A stretch of DNA of 64,000 bases from Gillisia lutea (GCF_021568705.1 NZ_JAKGTH010000007.1:62001-126000), one strand, 5' to 3'; positions 1 through 8,723 are shown, counted from the first letter of the stretch. A program made the numbers and translations. The notes: generated from the letters alone by a model not told the origin.

Positions 1-177
1 ATAGCTATAAGTTTGGCTAGAAATAAGAAGGGTAAAAAACACCGCAAAAAAGCAGGTAGAATGATCTTTAAAGATTTCTCTTACGCAGCCATCGGTTTAA
101 TGATATCGGTTGCTCTGGCAGCAGCTGCTAATCCTAGCATTAGAATTGCTTTATTAGAATCGGTTGGATTGAGATAA
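1..177 (+). CDS. C-terminal fragment of an unidentified membrane protein
   Basis: The window opens inside a reading frame that ends at TAA 175-177. The visible 58 residues hold a very basic stretch (residues 9-20, rich in Lys, Arg and His) followed by a hydrophobic segment with an Ala-rich core (about residues 28-43), and end in a short polar tail. This looks like a cytoplasmic basic loop followed by a last transmembrane helix. I do not recognise the family, and the N-terminus lies outside the window. A strong terminator follows 23 bases later, so this is the end of its transcription unit. Confidence 0.6.
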   Translation: MAISLARNKKGKKHRKKAGRMIFKDFSYAAIGLMISVALAAAANPSIRIALLESVGLR

Positions 178-200
178 GCAATTATTCAAAAATAAAGTTC

Positions 201-232
201 AATGCGTCCTGAGTTTCAGGGCGCATTTTTTA
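201..232 (+). terminator. Intrinsic terminator after the partial membrane gene
   Basis: A 12-bp stem (201-212 with 216-227, one G-T wobble) closes a 3-base loop and runs into TTTTTT. It separates the partial first gene from the amidohydrolase at 280. Confidence 0.85.
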
Positions 233-279
233 TTTTTATAAAAATTTAAGAGGTTCAGCCTCAAACTAAAATTGATAAT

Positions 280-1914
280 ATGCTCAAGAAACTCATTTTT
301 ACTGCGCTTTGCAGTGTAATACTTATTTCATGTAATACCAATAAGAAACTTGTAAAGGCCGATCTTTTGGTCTTTAATGCCAATGCTTATACCGTGAATA
401 CTAGCTTTAGCAAGGCCACTGCTTTTGTGGTTACCGATGGTAAATTCCTGGAAGTGGGTAATGTTGAAGAATTGCGTGATAAATATGAGTTTAATGAAGA
501 AATGGATGCTAAAGGAAAAACAGTGCTTCCCGGCTTTATTGATGCCCATGCTCATTTCTATAGAATGGGGCTTCAACAGCAGAAGGTAGACCTTACCGGA
601 ACCCGAAGCTTCAACGAAGTGGTTGCCCGAATAGTTGAATTTCAGAAAGAAAGAAATGTAGATTATATTACAGGTAGAGGCTGGGATCAAAATGATTGGG
701 AAAACAAGGAGTTTCCCACTAAAGACACTTTAGATAAATTGTTTCCCGAAACCCCTATTTCAGTAGGAAGGATTGATGGTCATGCACTACTGGTAAATCA
801 GGCCGCTTTGGACAAGGCTGGAATAACAGCAAACACTCCCGCATCGGGTGGGATGATCGAAAAGAAGAATGGAAAACTCACTGGAATTATTATCGATAAC
901 CCCATGTCTTTAATAGAGAACTCTCAGGATGAACCTTCTTTAGAAGAACAAAGTGAAGCTTTACTAGAAGCACAAAAGATTAGTTTTAGCTATGGTCTTA
1001 CTACTGTGGTTGATGCCGGGGTAGATAGAAGTACCATTGAACTAATGGATAGCTTACAAAAAGAAGGGAGTTTGAAAATTAGGTTGTACACCATGATAAG
1101 TAATACTCCCCAAAACTTAGATTATTATCTTGATAAGGTGCCTTATAAAACAGAACGTTTAAATGTGAGGTCTGTTAAATTCTATGGCGACGGAGCACTT
1201 GGTTCTAGAGGAGCGGCTTTAAAAGCAGCTTATTCAGATAAAGCAAACCATTATGGGGCATTATTGTCTCCTGTAGCCGATTTTGCAAAAACTGCAGAAC
1301 GTGTAGCTGCTTCAAAATTTCAACTTAATACTCATGCTATTGGAGATTCTGCCAATGCGGTAGTTCTAAAGACTTATACAGAACTACTTAAGGATGATAC
1401 TGATAGAAGGTGGAGAGTTGAGCATGCCCAGGTAATCGATTCTGCAGATTTCAAATATTTCAATAAAAATATTATTCCATCGGTTCAGCCTACACATGCC
1501 ACGAGCGATATGTATTGGGCAGAGGATAGATTGGGAGCTAAAAGGATTAAAGGCGCTTACGCCTATAAAAAACTATTGGACCAGGCAGGAATTGTTGCAC
1601 TAGGAACTGATTTTCCGGTTGAAGAAGTAAGTCCGTTCTATACGTTTCATTCCGCAGTGGCTAGACAGGATTTACAAGATTATCCACAAGGTGGATATAT
1701 GAAAGAGCAGGCTTTAAGTCGTGAGGAAACTTTAAAAGGCATGACAATTTGGGCAGCTTACAGCAATTTTGAAGAAAATGAAAAAGGTAGTATAGAGCAG
1801 GGGAAATTTGCAGATTTTATTATTCTGGATAAGGATATTATGAAAGTACCTGAAACTGAAATCTCAGGAATAAAAGTATTACAAACCTATGTGAATGGAG
1901 AGAAAGTATATTAG
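280..1914 (+). CDS. Amidohydrolase family lipoprotein (YtcJ-like, Amidohydro_3)
   Basis: This encodes a 544-residue metal-dependent hydrolase of the YtcJ/Amidohydro_3 type, whose members hydrolyse C-N bonds of cyclic or exo-amide substrates; the substrate here cannot be read from sequence. The N-terminus is a lipoprotein signal with lipobox LISC and Cys18, so it should be membrane anchored outside the cytoplasm. The metal-binding HAH motif (His90, His92) follows the first beta-sandwich part in GFIDAHAHF. Further conserved pieces are NTHAIGDSA, RVEHAQ and GTDFPVE, and the C-terminal strand GKFADFIILD closes the sandwich. It stands alone, with terminators on both sides. Confidence 0.9.
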   Translation: MLKKLIFTALCSVILISCNTNKKLVKADLLVFNANAYTVNTSFSKATAFVVTDGKFLEVGNVEELRDKYEFNEEMDAKGKTVLPGFIDAHAHFYRMGLQQQKVDLTGTRSFNEVVARIVEFQKERNVDYITGRGWDQNDWENKEFPTKDTLDKLFPETPISVGRIDGHALLVNQAALDKAGITANTPASGGMIEKKNGKLTGIIIDNPMSLIENSQDEPSLEEQSEALLEAQKISFSYGLTTVVDAGVDRSTIELMDSLQKEGSLKIRLYTMISNTPQNLDYYLDKVPYKTERLNVRSVKFYGDGALGSRGAALKAAYSDKANHYGALLSPVADFAKTAERVAASKFQLNTHAIGDSANAVVLKTYTELLKDDTDRRWRVEHAQVIDSADFKYFNKNIIPSVQPTHATSDMYWAEDRLGAKRIKGAYAYKKLLDQAGIVALGTDFPVEEVSPFYTFHSAVARQDLQDYPQGGYMKEQALSREETLKGMTIWAAYSNFEENEKGSIEQGKFADFIILDKDIMKVPETEISGIKVLQTYVNGEKVY

Positions 1915-1935
1915 ATGCTATTCTAGAAGTCAATA

Positions 1936-1980
1936 AAAAAACCGGAAACTGATTTACTCAGTCTCCGGTTTTTTATTTTT
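1936..1980. terminator. Bidirectional terminator between convergent genes
   Basis: AAAAAACCGG and CCGGTTTTTT arms enclose a stem of about 14 bp with one mismatch. The T-run on the plus strand and the A-run on the other side let it serve both the amidohydrolase (plus) and the metalloprotease gene (minus). Confidence 0.85.
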
Positions 1981-1991
1981 AGGTAGGGGTT

Positions 1992-2768
1992 CTATTTACC
2001 TCCATTCGCCTGTAAATCCTGAATGCAGAAAGAATCAAGGTCAGGTACCGTGCTTCCTATCATATCTATCAAAGGACCCCCAATTTGTACATTTGCAGTC
2101 ATCAAACATCCATCAACATTACAATGCGACCCTTCGGGACTATCTTTATGGTCTGTTTGCATGGGACTTCCAACATCTACCAGCCCAAATAAATGCCCGA
2201 ATTCATGGTTTACCACCGTACTTTCTATGGTACTTTTTTCAGGAGCATTGGCGCGTGCAGCAACATTTTCTATGGTCTTTGAATAAATTACCATGGAAGT
2301 ATTTCTGTAGGCCGATCCTAATACAACTTTATTATCTGTATCGTCTTCGTTACTACCATCAGCAAAATAGATAAAGACAGCTATTTCATCTCCGGCATTA
2401 TATACCAGACGTTCCTCTTTTTCAATATTGGCGATTTCCTGAATAGTAAAAGGAGCAAGGCTTGAGGAAGCAATCGCTCGGGTTGAAATGGTAACCCCGT
2501 CTGGTTTGAAGGTTCTGGTATTTAAAAAGCTTTTTAAATTATCTATGGTTTTTTGTGAAGGTTTAAAGCCTGTAACATATACCATTTCTATTGTAATAGA
2601 TGTAAACTTAATGTCGCTTAACAATTCTTCCGCAGAGGCTCCTAAGGCTTTTAAATTTCCGCTTTTGTCGATAGTTGGTTCTGATGATCCATCAGAAGTG
2701 GAATCTGTAGAACATCCAATGGAAAGTGATATCAACAAAAAGGCAACTAGTAATTTTTGGATTTTCAT
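1992..2768 (-). CDS. Metzincin-type membrane metalloprotease lipoprotein
   Basis: This 258-residue secreted lipoprotein has lipobox SIGC with Cys19. It carries a full metzincin zinc site HEFGHLFGLVD (His188, Glu189, His192, Asp198 at the third-ligand position), and CLMTAN downstream supplies the Met-turn. Several cysteines near the active site could form a disulfide. The rest resembles small M10/M12-like 'membrane metalloprotease' lipoproteins of Bacteroidota. It is probably an envelope or surface peptidase; the substrate is unknown. It lies convergent to the amidohydrolase and shares its terminator. The methyltransferase gene upstream is 76 bases away on the same strand. Confidence 0.85.
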   Translation of the reverse strand: MKIQKLLVAFLLISLSIGCSTDSTSDGSSEPTIDKSGNLKALGASAEELLSDIKFTSITIEMVYVTGFKPSQKTIDNLKSFLNTRTFKPDGVTISTRAIASSSLAPFTIQEIANIEKEERLVYNAGDEIAVFIYFADGSNEDDTDNKVVLGSAYRNTSMVIYSKTIENVAARANAPEKSTIESTVVNHEFGHLFGLVDVGSPMQTDHKDSPEGSHCNVDGCLMTANVQIGGPLIDMIGSTVPDLDSFCIQDLQANGGK

Positions 2769-2844
2769 GAAAAATAGAATTTATATGGATTTTTTAAATG
2801 GTTCTTTAAGATGTTAGGTGATGTTACTATATACGCTTAAAAAC

Positions 2845-3579
2845 TTAGGCTAGTTTTAATTGCGCGAGATAATCGTAATGTTTACCTTTTTTTACAAGGG
2901 TACATGAAAAACCATTTTTTGCTGCTGCAAGTTCTAAAGAATTAAAATCTAAATATAACCAGTTAAAAGAGGAAGAGGTTTCTCCCTTATAACTCATGCT
3001 AAACTCCAGTTCTCCGTAATAAGGTTCATTTGGGTCCACCCAAATTCCGCCATCTTCGTCGGGATCAAGTAAATAACTTAGATCAGATGAATCGATCAAA
3101 ACCTGTCCGTTTTCCTTCAAAAGACTTTTAGTATGTTGAAAAAAGCGGTCTAACTGGTTCATCTTTTCTATAATTCCTGTACCGTTCATTAATAATAGAA
3201 TAGTGTCGAACTTTTCATTCTTCAGCTTGAAATAGTCTATATTTTCAGTATTTCTTATCCCCCGTTCTTTGCAAATTTCAATAGCTCCCGGGGAAATATC
3301 TACGGCTTTAACGTCTAATTTTTTGATTTCTTGTAGATAAAGAGCATGACTACCGGCACCACAACCTATATCCAATACTTTTCCGTACGAATTTTTAAGC
3401 GCTTCTTTCTCGAGGGCAGGCATCTCTTTATACTCCCTAAATAGATAGGGAACTGGGATGGTATCGTCATCAAAATCTGGGGAATGTACTATAATTTCGG
3501 TTTCATCTTTATAATGAAAATATGCGGAAATGGCTTTTCCAAAAACATCCACCTCCTTGTTTGTATCTTGCTTCTTCAT
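2845..3579 (-). CDS. Class I SAM-dependent methyltransferase
   Basis: This is a Rossmann-fold methyltransferase with motif I VLDIGCGAGSHALYL, a motif II acidic position in DVKAVDISPGA and a post-I region FDTILLLMNGTG. I chose the ATG at 3577-3579 (protein starts MKKQDTNKEV, 244 residues), because the longer frame begins inside the divergent neighbour and its extra 28 residues look like non-coding translation. The acceptor substrate is unknown. Its start codon lies 11 bp from that of the YkgJ-type gene, which is read the other way. Confidence 0.85.
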   Translation of the reverse strand: MKKQDTNKEVDVFGKAISAYFHYKDETEIIVHSPDFDDDTIPVPYLFREYKEMPALEKEALKNSYGKVLDIGCGAGSHALYLQEIKKLDVKAVDISPGAIEICKERGIRNTENIDYFKLKNEKFDTILLLMNGTGIIEKMNQLDRFFQHTKSLLKENGQVLIDSSDLSYLLDPDEDGGIWVDPNEPYYGELEFSMSYKGETSSSFNWLYLDFNSLELAAAKNGFSCTLVKKGKHYDYLAQLKLA

Positions 3580-3586
3580 ATCTTTG
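3557..3586 (+). promoter_or_regulatory. Flavobacterial promoter, TTG-N19-TATCTTTG, for the YkgJ gene
   Basis: TTG at 3557-3559 and TATCTTTG at 3579-3586 match the Bacteroidota -33/-7 consensus with a 19-base spacer. With the G at about -4, transcription would start at about 3590, one base before the ATG at 3591, so the mRNA should be almost leaderless. Confidence 0.7.
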
Positions 3587-3590
3587 CCGT

Positions 3591-4085
3591 ATGGAAGAAA
3601 TATTGAAAGATCTCCCTGAAAAGGCCAAAGATAAGCATAAGGAAAATAAAAAGTTCTTTGCAAAACTTAGAAAGAAACCACCAAAACATTTAGACTCTCA
3701 AATGCAGGAATTGCATGAAGAGGAGTTTGAGCGTACCAATTGTTTAAATTGTGCGAATTGTTGTAAAACTACCGGTCCATTATTTACCAATAAAGATGTA
3801 GAACGTATCTCAAAACATTTTAGATTGAAGCCTAGTGTTTTTATAGATACGTATTTACGAGTAGATGAGGATAACGACTATGTACTACAACAGGTGCCTT
3901 GTACTTTTCTAGGTGCCGATAATTATTGTTCTATCTACGATGTACGACCAAAAGCCTGTAGAGAGTATCCTCATACCGACAGGAAGGACTTTCATAAAAT
4001 TACGAATATCACCCTTAAAAACACCGCTATTTGCCCGGCTGCTTATAATATTGTGGAAGAGATGAAAAGAAGGATTAAACTCTAG
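3591..4085 (+). CDS. YkgJ family cysteine-cluster protein (Zn/Fe-chelating, UPF0153)
   Basis: This 164-residue protein carries the family cysteine cluster NCLNCANCCK plus later cysteines in VPCTFL, NYCSIYDVRPKACREYP and TAICPAA, typical of the CxxCxxCC (YkgJ) family thought to bind zinc or an iron-sulfur cluster. The exact function is unknown. I start it at ATG 3591 rather than further upstream, because the promoter -7 box sits at 3579-3586 and upstream codons overlap the divergent methyltransferase. The N-terminal 35 residues are very Lys/Glu rich. Confidence 0.85.
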   Translation: MEEILKDLPEKAKDKHKENKKFFAKLRKKPPKHLDSQMQELHEEEFERTNCLNCANCCKTTGPLFTNKDVERISKHFRLKPSVFIDTYLRVDEDNDYVLQQVPCTFLGADNYCSIYDVRPKACREYPHTDRKDFHKITNITLKNTAICPAAYNIVEEMKRRIKL

Positions 4086-4139
4086 CTTTTTGTTTATGCC
4101 AATTTATAACTTTAAATTACAGTTATAAATCTGGCCATC

Positions 4140-4895
4140 ATGAAAAAAATTATTACGCTTTTCTTCTTACTTCTCAGTCTTCAGACTTTTTCAAATAACT
4201 GGTTAACCTCCTTTGAGGATGCTCAAAAACTCGCAATTTCTACAGATAAATTGATTTTAGTAGATTTTTGGGCTGTTTGGTGCGGGCCCTGTAAACGTAT
4301 GGAATCTGAAACCTGGAAGGATTCTAAGACCAAAGAGCTCTTACAGTCATATGTTCCACTAAAAGTAAATCTGGATATCGCCTCTAAGGTGAAAATGAAA
4401 TATGGGGTAAATGCGATTCCTCTTATGCTTATAATTGATGGAAACGGTGAAATTGTATACGAGTTCGTGGGCTATATGGATAAAAATTCTGTACACAGGG
4501 TGCTTGAAAAATATGCAGTGAATACTAGCTTTATGAGGAAGGAAGCCGTAAATTATTACAGACACCAAAATTATGTTACCGGAATAAGAATGGCTCAAAA
4601 ATATATTGATTATAGCCTATATCTTAATGAAAATATCAAAACCGATTTTCTGAAAATGGCTGATAAGTATTTGAAAATAGGGGAAGGAATGCTGAATAAA
4701 AAGCAAAAGAATTATTTAGAGATGAAGCAAAAGGTGGCTTTAATGGAACTGAATATAGATCTCTATCTTACGAAGTTCAATAGGGTTGAACGCAACTTAG
4801 AACGCAATTTTAAAGAATCGGAAATTGTTGAAGGAAATAAGAGCTTATATGCCTATTTGAACTATTGTATTTGTCTCAAGAAAAATGATAAGTAG
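4140..4895 (+). CDS. Thioredoxin-family secreted protein, probably truncated by an in-frame TAG
   Basis: A signal peptide (MKKIITLFFLLLSLQTFS) precedes a thioredoxin fold with active site WCGPC (Cys48, Cys51), followed by a cis-Pro region NAIPLMLI. An alpha-helical C-terminal part (about residues 130-251) is rich in Lys, Glu, Tyr and Leu. It is probably a periplasmic thiol-disulfide oxidoreductase. The frame ends at TAG 4893-4895, but continues in the same frame for 27 plausible codons to TAA 4977-4979. The product therefore looks shortened by a nonsense change, leaving the catalytic domain intact. Confidence 0.85.
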   Translation: MKKIITLFFLLLSLQTFSNNWLTSFEDAQKLAISTDKLILVDFWAVWCGPCKRMESETWKDSKTKELLQSYVPLKVNLDIASKVKMKYGVNAIPLMLIIDGNGEIVYEFVGYMDKNSVHRVLEKYAVNTSFMRKEAVNYYRHQNYVTGIRMAQKYIDYSLYLNENIKTDFLKMADKYLKIGEGMLNKKQKNYLEMKQKVALMELNIDLYLTKFNRVERNLERNFKESEIVEGNKSLYAYLNYCICLKKNDK

Positions 4896-4979
4896 AAATT
4901 GAAACAATGGAAACAAGATATCCTGGCTTATGAGAATTCTGAGGTGTACCTTAAAAAATCAGCGTTATTTCTAGAATAA
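4896..4979 (+). other. In-frame remnant of the thioredoxin gene's 3' end after the TAG codon
   Basis: Directly after the TAG the same frame reads KLKQWKQDILAYENSEVYL plus eight more residues and then TAA. Its composition matches the helical C-terminal part of the upstream protein. This suggests that the original gene ended at 4979 and was about 279 residues long. The last codons overlap the hairpin at 4959-4992. Confidence 0.6.
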
Positions 4980-4992
4980 GAAATAACGCTGA
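4959..4992 (-). terminator. Terminator for the NamZ-type gene, overlapping the old end of the thioredoxin gene
   Basis: A perfect 14-bp stem (4959-4972 with 4979-4992) has a 6-base loop. Read on the minus strand it is followed by a run of six T, so it mainly ends the NamZ-type gene. On the plus strand the T-rich stretch after it is weak. Confidence 0.8.
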
Positions 4993-5024
4993 TAGAAAAT
5001 TGTTTTCTGGAAGTATCTTGAATA

Positions 5025-6284
5025 CTAATTATATAATAGATAATCTTTTCTCATTTCATTGTACTTCGAAAGTCCTTCTTGCCAGCTCGCGGTAATCTCT
5101 TCCGCAGAAAGTCCGTTTTCAATTTGTTGTTGCAGTTGTGCTCCACCCGCTAATTTCTTGAAGAACGCATTAAAGAATTTAGATTTATCTTCAGTATGCG
5201 CATAAGCATCTAACAACCACTGTAAGTTAATCTTGTCTAGTCTGTTTGTCTTTGTAAGATCCATTCCATAGCATTCTTCTTTTAAATGCTTCGGATTTTT
5301 TGCGCCGTCCCTGGATTGTGGCGTGTATGCGTAATCGAAAAATTCCTTATCCAAATAAGGAGATCCAAACACTTGAAATTGATTTTCTGTTCCTCGTCCG
5401 GCATTTACATTGGTACCTTCAAAAAAGCATAAGCTTGGGTAAAGATTGATAGAATTGTCATTTGGTAAGTTTGGAGAAGGTTTAATTGGAAGGCTATACG
5501 GCATGTCATGCGAATAATTCTCCATTGCAATAACTCTTAAATCGCATTGCACCCCATCTTTAAGCCATTTTTGCCCATTGATCATTTGGGCATATTCTCC
5601 CATGGTTAACCCGTGCACTACCGGAATTGGATGCATCCCTACAAAGCTTTTGTATTCAGGGTCCAAAATCGGTCCATCAGTATAATGACCGTTAGGGTTT
5701 GGTCTGTCTAATATTAGAAGCGGTACCTTGTTCTCTGCGCAGGCCTCCATCACATAATGTAAAGAAGATATATACGTGTAAAATCGGGCTCCTACATCCT
5801 GAAGATCGAAAATAAGAATGTCGATATCTTTTAATTGTTCTGACTTAGGCTTTCTGTTTTCGCCATATAAAGAAATAATTGATAAACCTGTGTTAGGATC
5901 TTTTCCATCGGTAACATGCTCACCGGCATCAGCAGTTCCTCGAAAACCATGCTCTGGAGCAAAGCCTTGTTTCACATCTACACCAAGACTAATTAAAGAA
6001 TCAACCAAATGGGTGGAATGTTGTGGCGAAGCGTCATTCTTGGAATTTTTAAAGATCAATGTACTTTGGTTTCCTACAATCCCCACTCTTTTTCCTTTTA
6101 AAAGAGGTAGATATGCTTCAGTTCTGTTAGCTCCCACTAAAATTGGTTTGGCTTCTTTTACAGCAGTGGCCTGAATTTTGGAAGTTTCTTGTTGTTGATT
6201 TTGGCTGGTGCCTGTTCCGCAGGAAACTATCGTTACAGCTGCAAATAAAAATGTATTTTTGAAGAATCTATAAACCATAAGCAT
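5025..6284 (-). CDS. DUF1343 / NamZ-type exo-beta-N-acetylmuramidase lipoprotein
   Basis: This 419-residue protein belongs to the DUF1343 family, whose characterised member NamZ (GH171) releases N-acetylmuramic acid from the non-reducing end of peptidoglycan fragments. Family stretches include GKRVGIVGNQST, FAPEHGFRG, IDILIFDLQDVGARFYTY and GRGTENQFQVFGSP. The N-terminus is a lipoprotein signal with Cys in IVSCGTG. The start is either ATG 6282-6284 or the in-frame ATG 6276-6278. It probably acts in cell-wall recycling outside the inner membrane. It is divergent from the permease gene, only 3 bases away. Confidence 0.88.
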   Translation of the reverse strand: MLMVYRFFKNTFLFAAVTIVSCGTGTSQNQQQETSKIQATAVKEAKPILVGANRTEAYLPLLKGKRVGIVGNQSTLIFKNSKNDASPQHSTHLVDSLISLGVDVKQGFAPEHGFRGTADAGEHVTDGKDPNTGLSIISLYGENRKPKSEQLKDIDILIFDLQDVGARFYTYISSLHYVMEACAENKVPLLILDRPNPNGHYTDGPILDPEYKSFVGMHPIPVVHGLTMGEYAQMINGQKWLKDGVQCDLRVIAMENYSHDMPYSLPIKPSPNLPNDNSINLYPSLCFFEGTNVNAGRGTENQFQVFGSPYLDKEFFDYAYTPQSRDGAKNPKHLKEECYGMDLTKTNRLDKINLQWLLDAYAHTEDKSKFFNAFFKKLAGGAQLQQQIENGLSAEEITASWQEGLSKYNEMRKDYLLYN

Positions 6285-6287
6285 ATT

Positions 6288-7523
6288 TTGAATTTCGAAT
6301 TTTTTATTGCCAAAAGGCTAATCAGTACTAAGAAATATAAAAGTAGCATATCTGCCCCAATAATAAAAATTGCAATTGCTGCAATTGCAATAGGGGTAAT
6401 TATGATGTTGGTTTCTTTTGCTACAGGAATGGGTTTGCAGGTAAAAATTAGGGAGAAGATTGCCGCTTTTAATGGGCATGTCACCATTGAAAACTATGAT
6501 AATAACAGCTCACAGGTCTCTCTCGTGCCCGTGTCTATAGATCAGGATTTTTATCCGGAATTCAAGGATGTTGCCGGGGTGAACCATGTGCAGGCAGTAG
6601 CTACAAAAGCGGGAATCATTCGTACGGAAACCGATTTTGAAGGAGTTATAGTGAAAGGTGTGGGGCCTGATTTTCAATGGAAGAATTTCGATGACTTTCT
6701 GGTAGAGGGTGAATTACCCGATTTTAGTAAGAATTTAAACGAAGACGTGCTTATGTCGCAGTATATGGCACAGCGTCTAAATTTAGGTTTAGGCGATAAA
6801 GTAGTAACCTATTTTCCGAAAGAAGGCTATAACGAAGTGCCATTATTAAGAGTTTATAAGATAAAGGGAATTTACAATTCCGGATTTCAAGAGTTTGATG
6901 AACTTTATATGCTTGCCGATATTCGCCATATTCAACGCTTAAATAAATGGAAGAAAGATGAGGTGGGCGGATTTGAAGTTTTTATAGACGATTTTGATGA
7001 ATTGGACCAAAAAGGTGGGGAGATCTACGACAGCACCGATTCTTTTCTGGACAGTATGACCATCAAGCAAAAATATGCTAATATATTTGAGTGGCTTTCT
7101 CTATTCGATTTTAATATTGCGCTTATCATTGGAATAATGATACTCGTTGCGGGAATCAATATGATTACCGCCTTGCTGGTACTTATATTAGAAAGAACAC
7201 AAATGATAGGAGTTTTAAAAGCCTTAGGTGGGGGAGACTGGAGCATCAGAAAGATATTTTTATATAATGCTGCCTATCTAATCTTGTCCGGCCTATTTTG
7301 GGGTAATTTAATAGGTTTAGGTTTATTATTCATTCAGAAATATTTCAAACTCTTTCCATTAAATCCGGAGACCTATTATGTTACTGAAGTACCGGTTTAC
7401 ATTGGTTGGGAGTATATACTGGGAGTTAATATTGGAACTTTGATCTTATGTTTTTTAATGCTATTAATTCCTTCTGTAATTATTACTAAGATCTCTCCGG
7501 TGAAAGCCATGAAATTCGACTAA
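6288..7523 (+). CDS. FtsX-family ABC permease, LolC/LolE-like
   Basis: This 411-residue permease has one N-terminal transmembrane helix (about residues 25-50), a large MacB-like periplasmic domain (about 55-270) and three C-terminal helices with the FtsX fold (ALLVLILERTQMIGVLKALG is the usual coupling motif). Such proteins move lipoproteins from the inner membrane towards the outer membrane, together with a LolD ATPase that is not in this window. The start is a TTG at 6288: MNFEFFIAKRLI is the family-typical N-terminus and no ATG lies close. It faces the NamZ-type gene with a 3-base gap. Confidence 0.88.
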   Translation: MNFEFFIAKRLISTKKYKSSISAPIIKIAIAAIAIGVIMMLVSFATGMGLQVKIREKIAAFNGHVTIENYDNNSSQVSLVPVSIDQDFYPEFKDVAGVNHVQAVATKAGIIRTETDFEGVIVKGVGPDFQWKNFDDFLVEGELPDFSKNLNEDVLMSQYMAQRLNLGLGDKVVTYFPKEGYNEVPLLRVYKIKGIYNSGFQEFDELYMLADIRHIQRLNKWKKDEVGGFEVFIDDFDELDQKGGEIYDSTDSFLDSMTIKQKYANIFEWLSLFDFNIALIIGIMILVAGINMITALLVLILERTQMIGVLKALGGGDWSIRKIFLYNAAYLILSGLFWGNLIGLGLLFIQKYFKLFPLNPETYYVTEVPVYIGWEYILGVNIGTLILCFLMLLIPSVIITKISPVKAMKFD

Positions 7524-7566
7524 TCTCCGCTATTTTATATCAATAGATTACAAACATTGTATTTGC

Positions 7567-7597
7567 TTGGAAAGGTTTTAAGTTAGAATTACCTTTG
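7567..7597 (+). promoter_or_regulatory. Flavobacterial promoter, TTG-N20-TACCTTTG, for the PLP enzyme
   Basis: TTG at 7567-7569 and TACCTTTG at 7590-7597 fit the consensus with a 20-base spacer. The predicted start near 7601 gives a leader of about 15 bases before the ATG at 7616. Confidence 0.7.
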
Positions 7598-7615
7598 CGC
7601 TTTGAAAAATAAACT

Positions 7616-8596
7616 ATGGATTACGCTGAAAATATATTAGGAACTATTGGAAACACTCCAATGGTGAAAATGAATAAATTGACTGAAGAGATCGATGCAT
7701 TGGTACTTGCCAAATATGAAACCTTTAACCCTGGTAACTCGGTAAAGGATAGAATGGCGGTGAAAATGATCGAAGATGCTGAGACTGCTGGACTTTTAAA
7801 GCCAGGTGGTACTATTATAGAAGGAACTTCCGGGAATACCGGAATGGGACTTGCTTTGGTCGCTATCATAAAAGGATACAAAATGGTTTGTGTGCTTAGT
7901 GATAAACAAAGTAAAGAGAAAATGGATATTTTACGAGCAGTGGGAAGCGAAGTGGTAGTTTGCCCTACCGATGTTCCACCGGAAGATCCACGTTCATATT
8001 ATTCTACCTCAAAACGTTTGGCAGAAGAAACTCCAAACTCCTGGTATGTTAATCAATACGATAACCTTTCTAATGCTAAGGCACATTACGAAAGCACAGG
8101 TCCGGAAATATGGAAACAAACCGATGGAAAGATCACTCATTTTGTAGTGGGTGTAGGAACAGGAGGAACTATTTCTGGGGTAGGGAAATATTTGAAGGAA
8201 CAAAATCCCGATATTAAGATTTGGGGAATAGATACTTATGGCTCAGTCTTTAAAAAATATCACGAAACGGGGATATTTGATGAGAATGAGATCTATCCAT
8301 ATGTTACAGAAGGAATAGGGGAAGATATTCTTCCTAAGAATGTGAATTTCGATATTATAGATGGTTTCACCAAAGTAACCGATAAGGATGCTGCTATTTA
8401 CACCCGCCGTTTAGCAAAAGAGGAAGGAATGTTCTTAGGGAATAGCGCTGGTGCAGCTGTAAAAGGATTACTTCAGTTAAAGGAACATTTTACGAAAGAT
8501 GATGTGGTAGTAGTATTGTTTCATGATCATGGAAGCAGGTATGTAGGAAAAATGTTCAATGATGATTGGATGAAGAAAATGGGCTATATTGAATAG
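7616..8596 (+). CDS. PLP-dependent cystathionine beta-synthase / cysteine synthase family enzyme
   Basis: This 326-residue fold-type II PLP enzyme has the PLP lysine in NPGNSVKDR (Lys44), the substrate loop in EGTSGNTG and the phosphate-binding loop GVGTGGTISG. The stretch NAKAHYESTGPEIW resembles cystathionine beta-synthases more than CysK/CysM, while the CBS regulatory pair is absent. It therefore either makes cystathionine from serine and homocysteine or makes cysteine from an activated serine and sulfide; sequence alone does not decide. It has its own promoter and terminator. Confidence 0.85.
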   Translation: MDYAENILGTIGNTPMVKMNKLTEEIDALVLAKYETFNPGNSVKDRMAVKMIEDAETAGLLKPGGTIIEGTSGNTGMGLALVAIIKGYKMVCVLSDKQSKEKMDILRAVGSEVVVCPTDVPPEDPRSYYSTSKRLAEETPNSWYVNQYDNLSNAKAHYESTGPEIWKQTDGKITHFVVGVGTGGTISGVGKYLKEQNPDIKIWGIDTYGSVFKKYHETGIFDENEIYPYVTEGIGEDILPKNVNFDIIDGFTKVTDKDAAIYTRRLAKEEGMFLGNSAGAAVKGLLQLKEHFTKDDVVVVLFHDHGSRYVGKMFNDDWMKKMGYIE

Positions 8597-8614
8597 TCTG
8601 TCCAAAATAATTTT

Positions 8615-8652
8615 AAAGCCTCGGAATTCTTGAAATTTCGGGGCTTTTTTTA
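8615..8652 (+). terminator. Intrinsic terminator after the PLP enzyme
   Basis: AAAGCC and GGCTTT arms with an extended imperfect stem of about 14 bp are followed by TTTTTTT. Confidence 0.85.
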
Positions 8653-8723
8653 TTGCCAATATATTCTTAACTCCATTTTTTATTTAGAAGAATAGACTTA
8701 ATTTCCATTAATTATTCAACTTT

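Noticed and set aside
3522-3590. N-terminal extension of the YkgJ-type gene
   Set aside because: It overlaps the divergent methyltransferase coding region and the -7 box; the ATG at 3591 fits better.
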